A stretch of DNA of 64,000 nt from Chloropicon primus (lineage: Eukaryota; Chlorophyta; Chloropicophyceae; Chloropicales; Chloropicaceae). Under the pieces are notes generated by a model that saw only the letters and a program-made list of their open reading frames with translations, was not told the origin of the DNA and searched no databases. Location of the stretch: the NCBI GenBank assembly GCA_023205875.1, contig CP060759.1:411501-475500 (forward strand), given 5' to 3'. The translations under genes and the position numbers were made by a program. How positions within the stretch are numbered: the stretch's first letter is position 1; each line of letters opens with the position of its first letter. Shown here piece by piece: positions 19,898 to 27,717 of the stretch.

Positions 19898-21694
19898 CTA
19901 GTGCTCATAGTCATCGTGAATATACTTTTTGAGTTTCGTGCTCAACTTTGGCTGCCTCAACTTGTTCAGGGCCCTCGCTTCCATTTGCCTCACCCTCTCC
20001 CTCGTCAGACCGTAGGCCGCGCCGATGTCTACGAGAGAGAGGCACATGTCATCGATGGGGGTCAGGCCGAACCTCATCCTCAAGATGTTCCTCTCCCTCG
20101 GCGGGAGCATCTTGAGGACGGCGTCAACGTCGTCCTGGAGAATCTTTTCGTACAGCTCCGAGTCCAGGTTGTCCCCAACGTCGTACGACTGCGACACCGT
20201 CAGGGCGTCCTCAATGTTGCCGTTCCCGTTACTCGAGCTGGAAGCCATGATGTCCAGCGGCTTCGAGTCCTGCGAGGAGTTGTTGTTGTTCGCCCCGCAC
20301 AAGACCTCGAGCGAGATCGCCGTCCTCGTCGACTCCAGCACGTTCTGCAGCTTGTTCACCTTGCAGTCCATCAGGTCGGCGAGCTCCTCGACCGAGTACT
20401 TGATCCTCCCCTTCCCGGCCTCCCTCTGAATCTTGTTCATCTTCTGAAAGGTGTCCGTGATGTGGACGGGGAGCCTCACGTCCCTCGAGTAGTTGCAAAT
20501 TCCCCTGATCAGACTCTGCTTGATCCACCACGTCGCGTACGTGCTGAACTTCAGGTTCCTGCTCAGGTCGAACTTCTCGATGGCGGTGAGCAGGCCCTGG
20601 ATCCCCTCCTGCACCAGGTCGCCCAAGGACACCCCCTTCCCCCTGTACCTGTGCGCCAGGTGAACGACGAGCCTGACGTTGTGGTCCAGCATGAACCTCC
20701 TCGCCTCCATCGCCTCCGTGTGCTTCTGCCTCAGCCTGGCGGGCGAAATCTTCTTTTGCCCTGGCTTGACGGACTTGTTGATCATCGCGGCGAGCCTGTC
20801 GTAGCTCGGGACGCTCGCGGCCGAGCCGTCCCCCAGAGCCTCCTGCACCGCGTTCTCGACCACGAAGCAGAACTGGGCCTTCTCAATGAGGCGCGCCTCC
20901 TCCTCCCTCGAGAGCAGGGAGAGGTGCCTCCGCTCCTGAAGGAGGGTCGTCACCGCGTCCGCGCTCGACGACGTGGACGCCACCGAGAGTGACTCCTCGG
21001 AGGACTTGGACACAAACTCGGGGGAGAACGCCGCGGCGTGACCCTCGAGACCCCGGGCAGCCCCGGCGCCGCCCTTCTTCCCCGCCGACTTGCTTCGAGG
21101 GGAGGCCCGCTTCCTCGGCCGGCCCCTCCCCTTCCCCTTCGAGGCCTTGGCCTTGGCCCCCTCGCTCTCCCCGCCAACCTCAGCGGCACGAGCGGACGAC
21201 GAGGAAGGCCTCTGGAGGCTCGTCCTGTAGCGGTCCCGGCGCAAGCGCGCGGGCGTCGCCGTCGACGACGGCGCGGAGGGCGAGGAGGACTTTGGCCCCG
21301 CCGCACCCGCCCTGCTCCCCTCCGCGTCCACTGCCAGGCTCTTCTCGTGCTCGTCTATGCGTTCCAAAATCTCCTCGAGCTGCCTCCTCTCGTTCAGGAG
21401 CTTGGTCCTCTCCTTCTCGAAGTCGAAGTCCATGAAGACGTCGCCCTTACGGCGAGCGGCTCCGCTGCCGCTGTCCTCCCCCTCCGCATCCTCAAAGAAA
21501 ACAAGCTCCACCTCCTCCTCGACGCTCCTCGCCTGGTCCACGATGAGCCCGGCTTGCGCCCGCTTGTTCCTGTTCCCCGAAGCCCGCAGCGCCGTGCACG
21601 ACTCGCCCCTGCTCCTCCTCCCTCCCACCACTTCCCTCCCCATAACGCACGCCCTCGCCGTGGCCGAAGCCCTCACCCCAGGCGCCATGGCCAT
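19898..21694 (-). CDS. Plastid RNA polymerase sigma-70 factor
   Basis: This is a 598-residue nuclear-encoded sigma factor. Region 2 is complete from HNVRLVVHLAHRYRGKG through LVQEGIQGLLTAIEKFD to FSTYATWWIKQSL (about residues 330-410), region 3 follows (YSVEELADL), and region 4 ends in a helix-turn-helix, DIGAAYGLTRERVRQMEARAL (about 555-580). A Ser/Asn/Gly-rich insertion (about 470-500) sits between regions 3 and 4. The N-terminal 270 residues are low-complexity, begin with a transit-like Ala/Arg-rich stretch and include an AT-hook-like GRGRPRK near residue 190. It should direct the plastid-encoded polymerase to promoters. Start is the ATG at 21692-21694; another lies two codons downstream. 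Confidence 0.92.
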   Translation of the reverse strand: MAMAPGVRASATARACVMGREVVGGRRSRGESCTALRASGNRNKRAQAGLIVDQARSVEEEVELVFFEDAEGEDSGSGAARRKGDVFMDFDFEKERTKLLNERRQLEEILERIDEHEKSLAVDAEGSRAGAAGPKSSSPSAPSSTATPARLRRDRYRTSLQRPSSSSARAAEVGGESEGAKAKASKGKGRGRPRKRASPRSKSAGKKGGAGAARGLEGHAAAFSPEFVSKSSEESLSVASTSSSADAVTTLLQERRHLSLLSREEEARLIEKAQFCFVVENAVQEALGDGSAASVPSYDRLAAMINKSVKPGQKKISPARLRQKHTEAMEARRFMLDHNVRLVVHLAHRYRGKGVSLGDLVQEGIQGLLTAIEKFDLSRNLKFSTYATWWIKQSLIRGICNYSRDVRLPVHITDTFQKMNKIQREAGKGRIKYSVEELADLMDCKVNKLQNVLESTRTAISLEVLCGANNNNSSQDSKPLDIMASSSSNGNGNIEDALTVSQSYDVGDNLDSELYEKILQDDVDAVLKMLPPRERNILRMRFGLTPIDDMCLSLVDIGAAYGLTRERVRQMEARALNKLRQPKLSTKLKKYIHDDYEH

Positions 21695-22779
21695 ACGCCA
21701 CCCTCTTCCCTTCCCTCCTCGACCGAGCAACGGACCCCACCCCTCGATCAAGGGGTCAAACGAAAGCTCGCGAGACAACCTTTCCACCCAACTCCCTCTC
21801 CCCTCCCCCTTCGCCTTCGCCTCCGCTCCAGTCCGCGCGAGACCTCCGCCTCTGTCCTTCCCTTCTCTCTCCCCGTGCTCGCCCGGGTTGAGGGTTCTGA
21901 GCCAAGCAATAAAAACGAAGAAAAAAGATCTCGCTCCGCGTTAACAAGGCAAAGCTACTCTGGACAGGACGATGAGGCGGAGGTCCAAAAAAATCTGGAT
22001 AACGATAGAACGATAACGCCAGAGCTTGAAGGAGCAGGAAGAACGAGAACGCCAAGCAGGGTTCCGGTTCCTTCTGCGTGACTACAATCGCGATGGCGAC
22101 GCGTATCGGTAAGCAAACACTGAGGAGAAGCGCACTGACTTCCCTTGACCACGTTCTTCTCCTTCTTTTTTCTCTTTCCTGGTCTTTTTGTACCTCTTGG
22201 AGAACCTCCTCTCCTCCAAGGACCAAGGGGGACAGACAGGCGATGGAGGACGACACCGAGACGCCAAGACAGAAAGGTGAGCGCACCCGCGGGCGAGAAG
22301 CCGGCTCACATCGTGAAGGTCATTGAGAGCCAAATGGATGCAGAGAGACAGAATGCTACCATTGCGGTAAGGCCCAAAGAAACACCCTTTGGGGGGTGGT
22401 CCACCCCGGGTGGATGATCACTTTTGGGCTTCACCTGCAGTCTTTTGAAGCTTTGGTCGCTCTTGTCCCCTCGCGGACAATGCCTCGAACCTCAGCAACG
22501 ACGAGCGGGCCCACCGTCCTCCTCTGGTTTGTTGCTGAGGTCATTACTCTTTGTTGCTGTTCACTTAGAATAGTTCAAGCAAGGGAGCAAGGAAAAAAAA
22601 AAAAAAGGATTCGAAGACGTCCGAGAGTTTGGAGAAGAGTGTTACGATCGGGAAACGCGTTCTTTGATTTTATTCTGGGTCGCGCCTCCCCTCCCCCTCC
22701 TCGCGCAAGGCCTCGCTCGATCTGTTTCTTCTTCTTCTGTCTGGTGGATTTCTCCCTTCCGCTGCATCATAACGGCCCG
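21695..22779. other. Upstream region of sigma factor plus unresolved sequence
   Basis: A box-A site (TCAAACGAAAGC, 21756-21767) lies upstream of the sigma gene without a clear box B. From 22093 on the + strand, an ATG with five codons meets a perfect GTAAGC donor; further splice-like sites follow at 22277 (GTGAGC) and 22369 (GTAAGG), around an open stretch reading EKPAHIVKVIESQMDAERQ. I could not assemble a convincing gene. It may be a small spliced gene or decayed sequence. Confidence 0.4.
22735..22772. repeat. Direct repeat, copy 1
   Basis: A segment beginning TTCTGTCTGGTGGATTTC and ending TTCCGCTGCATCA recurs at 23122-23161, with two small differences. The two copies bracket the ankyrin fragment. 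Confidence 0.75.
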
Positions 22780-23063
22780 AGGCAACGAGCCACCGCCTTG
22801 TGATTGGAGCGAGTACACTTGTAAAGCAGCAGCTTTGGGAGGTCACCTTGATGTTCTGAAGTGGGCTCGAAGCCCGGATCCGCCTTGCCCTTGGAACGAG
22901 GAGACTTGTGAATGGGCAGCTCAATATTGGTCACCTTGATGTTCTCAAGTGGCTTCCAAGCCAGGACCCGCCTTGCCCTTGGAACCGAAACAGTTGCATA
23001 AGAGAGGCGAATTCCTTTCACCACCCACACGTCATCGATTGGATGGTCAAGGCTAATTCTTAA
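22780..23063 (+). pseudogene. Broken ankyrin-repeat segment (GHLDVLKW type)
   Basis: Two consecutive ankyrin-type units can be read: CDWSEYTCKAAALGGHLDVLKWARSPDPPCPWNEETCEWAA (in short blocks) and then, in a different frame, GHLDVLKWLPSQDPPCPWN, ending with IDWMVKANS and a stop at 23061-23063. The change of frame falls near 22922, between the WAAQY and GHLD blocks, so one unit has lost or gained bases. No start codon or long open frame links it to a larger gene. This repeat type, with alternating DPPCPW and GHLxVLKW, is common in large ankyrin families of algae. It is likely a decayed fragment of such a gene. It is flanked by a direct repeat (22735-22772 and 23122-23161). Confidence 0.7.
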
Positions 23064-23456
23064 CCAAGACAATGTCTCACGACGGCCTTGTCATCGACCT
23101 TAGTTTTCCTTCCTGATTCCTCCTCCTCTGTCTGGTGGATTTCTTCCCCTTCCGCTGCATCAGATAATGGGCGATCACGAGTGCGAACTAAGGATAAGGT
23201 CTCCAAAACGTCTGATGGTGTTTCTTTCTTCGTCTGCATCGCTCTTTCTTCCTTTTCCTCTCTTCCCGGCCGGCCCTTCCTCATCGAGTCCATCGAGTCG
23301 TCCTGCATCGACGGCCTCTCAACCTCATCATCATCCTCATCCGTTTGTAATCCGTTGGCCAGACTCCGCTCCGCACGTGACGACGGCTTTTGACGACGGC
23401 GGAGGAGAGACGAGAGAGAGAGAGAAGAGCGCGCGCGCGTGCGGGTGTAGAGGAAG
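23064..23456. other. AHAS upstream region; possible minus-strand small ORF
   Basis: This region must contain the AHAS promoter. A minus-strand open frame runs through it (down to 23060) with EEIHQTEEEESGRKTKVDDKA near its end; I cannot tell a small gene from chance. GCGCGCGC alternation occurs near 23430. Confidence 0.4.
23122..23161. repeat. Direct repeat, copy 2
   Basis: Second copy of the segment at 22735-22772, in the same orientation about 390 bp downstream. On the minus strand both copies can be read as a peptide containing GEIHQTEEEE or GEEIHQTEEEE. Confidence 0.75.
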
Positions 23457-25565
23457 ATGAAGGTTTTCTCGGTCCACTCGAGGTTTCCCGAGAAGGGTGT
23501 TAGGGCCACCACGACCGCCCCCGTCGTCGGTTTGCCTTTACCTTTACGACAACAACGACGGAGGAGGAAGTACGTGACCGGTGGACCGGCAACCCAGCAC
23601 GTCGTTCAGCACGTCGTCGTCCCTCGCGCGTCTTCGTCGTACTCGGCGTCGTCCTCGTCCAAGGGGAAGAAGGCCACCTCGTCGTCCTCGTCGTCCTCGT
23701 CGTCCTCGTCGCAGCAGCGGCAGCAGCAGCAGGGGTTGGAGCACAGCAGGCAGCAGAAGAGCATCAAGGGGTGCGACGTTCTGGTGGAGTCGCTGGTGAG
23801 GGAAGGGGTGGACGTGGTGTTCGCCTACCCAGGAGGAGCGAGCATGGAGATCCACCAGGCTCTGACGAGGCAGGAGGCCAACATCACGAACGTGCTTTGC
23901 CGCCACGAGCAGGGGGAGGTGTTCGCCGCGGAGGGCTACGCCAAGGTCACGGGGAAGGTGGGCGTTTGCATCGCCACGAGCGGACCGGGAGCGACGAACC
24001 TCGTCACCGGGATAGCTGACGCCATGCTGGACTCCGTGCCCATGGTCGCGATCACTGGCCAGGTCCCCAGGCGAATGATAGGGACGGACGCCTTCCAGGA
24101 GACTCCGACCGTGGAGATAACGAGGCCTATCACCAAGCACAACTACCTCGTGATGGACATCAAGGACATCCCGAGGGTGGTGAGCGAGGCCTTTTACCTC
24201 GCAAAGTCTGGGAGGCCGGGGCCGGTTCTCATCGACATCCCCAAGGACGTGCAGCAGCAGATGATGAGCGCACACGAGATCGACACCGCGTTCGAGCCCT
24301 CGAAGATGCTCGAGTACTACAGCAAGCGCCTGCCTGAGCCCCCGACGAACGGTCTCCTTCTCGACGTGGCCAGGGCGATCGCGAGCGCTGAGAGGCCCAT
24401 GCTGTACGTGGGTGGCGGGTGCGTCGACTCGGCGGACGAGCTCGCGAGGTTCGTGGAGCTCACGGGAATTCCGGTGGCGCAGACGCTGATGGGTCTCGGT
24501 AGCTTCAGCGAGATGCACCCCCTCGCGCTCCAGATGCTGGGAATGCACGGGACGATCTACGCGAACTACGCGATCGACAAGTGCGACCTGCTCCTCGCCT
24601 TCGGCGTGAGGTTCGATGACAGGGTCACGGGAAAGGTGAAGGACTTTGCGCCCAACGCCTCGATCGTCCACATCGACATCGACGCCGCGGAGATCGGGAA
24701 GAACAAGGCCGTGGACTACTCGGTGTGTGCGGACATGAAGCAGTCCCTCCAGGGCCTGAACCGTCTGTTCGAGGAAAAGCAGGTCGAGATGAACGCCGAG
24801 GTCCTGAAGAAGTGGACCGACGACGTCCTGGAGCAGAAGGAGAAGAAGGCCATGGAGTACCCCCAGTACGAGGACGCGATTGCTCCCCAGCAAGCCATCA
24901 AGGTCCTGGAAGAAGTCACCGAAGGCAACGCGGTCATCTCGACGGGCGTGGGGCAGCACCAGATGTGGGCCGCGCAATGGTACAGGTTCTCAAAGCCAAG
25001 AAGGTGGCTCACCTCTGGCGGGCTCGGGTCGATGGGATTTGGCCTCCCCGCGGCGCTCGGCGCGGCCGCGGCCTTCAAGGCCGCTGGAGAGAAGGTCACA
25101 GTGGTTGACATTGATGGCGACGGCAGCTTCCTCATGAACGTGCAGGAGCTGGCGGCGATCAAGGCAGAGGAGCTGGATGTCAAGGTGATGGTGATCAACA
25201 ACCAGCACTTGGGAATGGTCGTGCAGTGGGAGGATAGGTTCTACAAGGCAAACCGAGCCCACACGTACCTCGGCCTCAAGGACAAGGAGTGGCACAAGAG
25301 CGAGGACGAGCTGGACATCTATCCTGACTTTGTCAAGATGTCCGAGTCTTATGGAATTCCTGCGAAGAGGGTTGTTCACAAGAAGGACCTGAGGGCAGCG
25401 ATTGAGGAAATGGTGAATCACGACGGCCCGTATCTCCTGGACGTGATGGTGCCGCACATCGAGCATGTTCTGCCCATGATTCCTGGTGGAGGAGGTTTCA
25501 AGGACACGATAAACGACGGAGATGGAAGCATGTTCCATGAAGAGAGGAAGATGGACGGTCTGTAG
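23457..25565 (+). CDS. AHAS: Acetohydroxyacid synthase catalytic subunit, plastid
   Basis: This 702-residue ThDP enzyme makes acetolactate and acetohydroxybutyrate, the first common step of Val, Leu and Ile synthesis. The N-terminal 100 residues are Ser/Thr/Arg-rich with poly-Ser and Gln runs, fitting a plastid transit peptide. The mature part begins at [23 protein letters not shown] with the catalytic Glu in CRHEQGE. The FAD region, [15 protein letters not shown] and the ThDP motif [12 protein letters not shown]-to-NNQHLGM are all intact. The Trp of VVQWEDRF is conserved. At the position of Arabidopsis Ser653 (codon 25485-25487) it has Gly (MIPGGGGF). Start is the ATG at 23457. The regulatory subunit is not in the window. 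Confidence 0.95.
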   Translation: MKVFSVHSRFPEKGVRATTTAPVVGLPLPLRQQRRRRKYVTGGPATQHVVQHVVVPRASSSYSASSSSKGKKATSSSSSSSSSSSQQRQQQQGLEHSRQQKSIKGCDVLVESLVREGVDVVFAYPGGASMEIHQALTRQEANITNVLCRHEQGEVFAAEGYAKVTGKVGVCIATSGPGATNLVTGIADAMLDSVPMVAITGQVPRRMIGTDAFQETPTVEITRPITKHNYLVMDIKDIPRVVSEAFYLAKSGRPGPVLIDIPKDVQQQMMSAHEIDTAFEPSKMLEYYSKRLPEPPTNGLLLDVARAIASAERPMLYVGGGCVDSADELARFVELTGIPVAQTLMGLGSFSEMHPLALQMLGMHGTIYANYAIDKCDLLLAFGVRFDDRVTGKVKDFAPNASIVHIDIDAAEIGKNKAVDYSVCADMKQSLQGLNRLFEEKQVEMNAEVLKKWTDDVLEQKEKKAMEYPQYEDAIAPQQAIKVLEEVTEGNAVISTGVGQHQMWAAQWYRFSKPRRWLTSGGLGSMGFGLPAALGAAAAFKAAGEKVTVVDIDGDGSFLMNVQELAAIKAEELDVKVMVINNQHLGMVVQWEDRFYKANRAHTYLGLKDKEWHKSEDELDIYPDFVKMSESYGIPAKRVVHKKDLRAAIEEMVNHDGPYLLDVMVPHIEHVLPMIPGGGGFKDTINDGDGSMFHEERKMDGL

Positions 25566-25658
25566 TCCCACCGTACTTGGTACTCTCTCAGCTAAAAAAT
25601 TTACAAATTACACAGACAGTTGTATTGATAATGCTAAAATAAAAGTGCTTCTCCGCTT

Positions 25659-27200
25659 TCACATCCCCCCGAGCAGTTGCTGCTTGAACATCTTGGCAAG
25701 TTCATGCCTGAGAGCAGCCCTCTGCTGGTCCTGGCTCTGCTCCTGCGTGATCGGAGGAAGCTCTTCCTTCTTTTTGTTGGCCTCTTTCGTTTCCCTTGCT
25801 TTAGGAAAGAGGTTCTCCTTTGAGGACAAAAGGAAGTCCGCGAGCTGCTTCTGGCGTTCGGCGTTGTTCTTGGCCACAAGCGCGGCTCGCTGCTTAATGA
25901 TGTAATCCTTCCTCTTCTCATCCAACTCAGAGACCTTCATGGAGGTGGACTCGACCTGCTTCTCCTTGATCAAAAGGTTCTCTTTCTTGGTCTGCAACAG
26001 GCCCTTCTGGGTCTCCGCGGCGGCGTAGGCGGCCTCCCTCACAGAATCAATGACGGAGGAGCTCGCGGTGCTCTTCGAGGAAGTCGATCCGGCGTCCGAC
26101 TTGTAACCGGCACCCTGGAACCTGGACGAGTGCAGCGGGCGGCTCTGGTCCGAGAGAGTCGAGCCGGGGGTGGTCCCCGTGCTCGGCGCAGCGGAGATGC
26201 TGTCCAAATTGAGGGGGGGCAAGGAAGAGGTCTTCTTTACCAGGGGAGCTGGCTTCTCCGCCACAACCTCTTCGGCCTGAACTGTGCTGGCCTGCTCCTG
26301 TTCAGCCCTTGGGGCCTCCGCGGACGCCTCAGGCTGCGAATCAGCATCCGAAGGTGGCTGTTCTTCCGCCTCTGCAGGGGAAGCTTCCACCACTTCCTTG
26401 GCCACCGCTTGCTGCGCCGCTTCTTCGGCAGCTGCTTCTTCATCAGCCTGCCGGGATGCTGCAACCTCCTTCTCCAGGGCAATCGACATGGCAAGGGCCT
26501 GCTCGAGCTCTGCCTTCTCTTGGTCAATCTTTGACTTCACCTTGAGAGACTCTTTCAAAGCCTTCTCGAAAGCTTCCTCTTGGCCCTCTTCGCCGTTCAC
26601 TCCACTGAAGTCAACGTTCTCCATGGCCTTTCTCGCGCTGTCCTCGAGCTCGAATTGCTGCTTGGACAGCTTCAACACCAGGAGGGTCTCCTCGTCCACG
26701 TTTCCGTTCTCCGCCAATATCTGTTCCTCCTCCTCCTTCTCCTTTCTCTTCTTCTCCTCCGCGGCTTTGGCGGCCTCTTGCTCCTTCTTCTCGATCAAGG
26801 ACTCGATCACCTGGTTCGTCAGCTCCACGTTTCTCTTGACCATCATCGCCTTGAACTGCAAAAAGTCCTCGACGCTTAGGATAGAGGTCAGCACGAAGGA
26901 AGAGATTTGGTTCTGGCTCAAGTCACTCGACAGAACCGACACAAGCTTCTCAGGCTTCACTCCCAAGTCCTCCAACAGCTCGCAAAGGAGCTTGTCCACC
27001 AAGTTCATGAAATCAATGTGAAGGGTGGTGTACTCGAACTTGTTCTCCTCCTCCAAGTCGAACACCAGACAGTGCTCGTCGATAAAGCTCATGAGTGGCA
27101 CCGAGTAGCACGGTCCCTTGAGAAAGCTGATAATCGCCTCTGAGAGCCACTCGTTGGTCACGTCCTCCCCCTTCTTCGACAGGGCTTTCTTCTCCACCAT
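25659..27200 (-). CDS. CFAP36: CFAP36 (BART-like domain ciliary protein) with UIM-like helices
   Basis: This 513-residue protein begins with a BART-like domain at residues 12-135 (WLSEAIISFLKGPCYSVPLM, then VEDFLQFKAMMVKRNVEL), matching CFAP36/CCDC104, which binds ARL3-GTP at the ciliary base in animals. A charged coiled coil follows. Residues about 195-260 contain two or three UIM-like helices (EEAFEKALKESLKVK; ELEQALAMSIALEKE), then a Ser/Ala/Pro-rich linker and a C-terminal helix (ELAKMFKQQLLGGM). Human CFAP36 is about 340 residues, so the linker is longer here. The start is the ATG at 27198-27200; earlier open sequence lacks ATG. It converges on AHAS with 93 nt between stops. Confidence 0.88.
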   Translation of the reverse strand: MVEKKALSKKGEDVTNEWLSEAIISFLKGPCYSVPLMSFIDEHCLVFDLEEENKFEYTTLHIDFMNLVDKLLCELLEDLGVKPEKLVSVLSSDLSQNQISSFVLTSILSVEDFLQFKAMMVKRNVELTNQVIESLIEKKEQEAAKAAEEKKRKEKEEEEQILAENGNVDEETLLVLKLSKQQFELEDSARKAMENVDFSGVNGEEGQEEAFEKALKESLKVKSKIDQEKAELEQALAMSIALEKEVAASRQADEEAAAEEAAQQAVAKEVVEASPAEAEEQPPSDADSQPEASAEAPRAEQEQASTVQAEEVVAEKPAPLVKKTSSLPPLNLDSISAAPSTGTTPGSTLSDQSRPLHSSRFQGAGYKSDAGSTSSKSTASSSVIDSVREAAYAAAETQKGLLQTKKENLLIKEKQVESTSMKVSELDEKRKDYIIKQRAALVAKNNAERQKQLADFLLSSKENLFPKARETKEANKKKEELPPITQEQSQDQQRAALRHELAKMFKQQLLGGM

Positions 27201-27717
27201 CCTGTCCCCTTGCGTGTCCTCACAAGCAGCAGCAGCAACAAGAAACCTCACAACAACTTCACTTCCTCCACACAACACAACAATCTCACTCGCCTCCTCA
27301 GGAGCCTGAGCTTGGGGAAGATTCAACAAGAAAAGGAAACCAAAGGTTGATTGAAACGGAAAAGGAATGGAAAGTGAAAGTGAAGATGAAGATGAAGATG
27401 AGCGCACTCTGTGTCTTCGTTGCTCCAAGATGGAATCTTTCTTCACTCCGGCGTCGTCCTGGTCGTCCCGGTGGTCCTTGTCCTTTGGATCGCTGCGGAC
27501 GAGGAGGAGGAGGAGGATGCTTGGGGTGAGGGAGACGAATTGAATTCAAACAAGATGGAATTGGAGAGGGAGAGGAAAGGACCCTCAACGGAACGGAACG
27601 GAGACAAGGAGAAAAGTGAAAAATATAAATATAAATATAAATATAAATATAAATATAAATGAAAATATAAATAAAAAAGTAGGAAGGAATACAGAGAAAC
27701 AAAAAAGTGGAAAAGCA
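27201..27717. other. CFAP36 promoter and Patched-like gene 3' region
   Basis: Holds an AT-rich run of ATAAAT hexamers (27624-27672) that stands out in this GC-rich DNA, 50 nt past the Patched-like stop, where it may act in 3'-end formation. The CFAP36 side is CT- and GA-rich. No gene is supported. Confidence 0.5.
27624..27672. repeat. ATAAAT hexamer repeat
   Basis: About eight AT-rich hexamer units just downstream of the Patched-like gene; the AT content contrasts sharply with flanking DNA. Confidence 0.85.
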
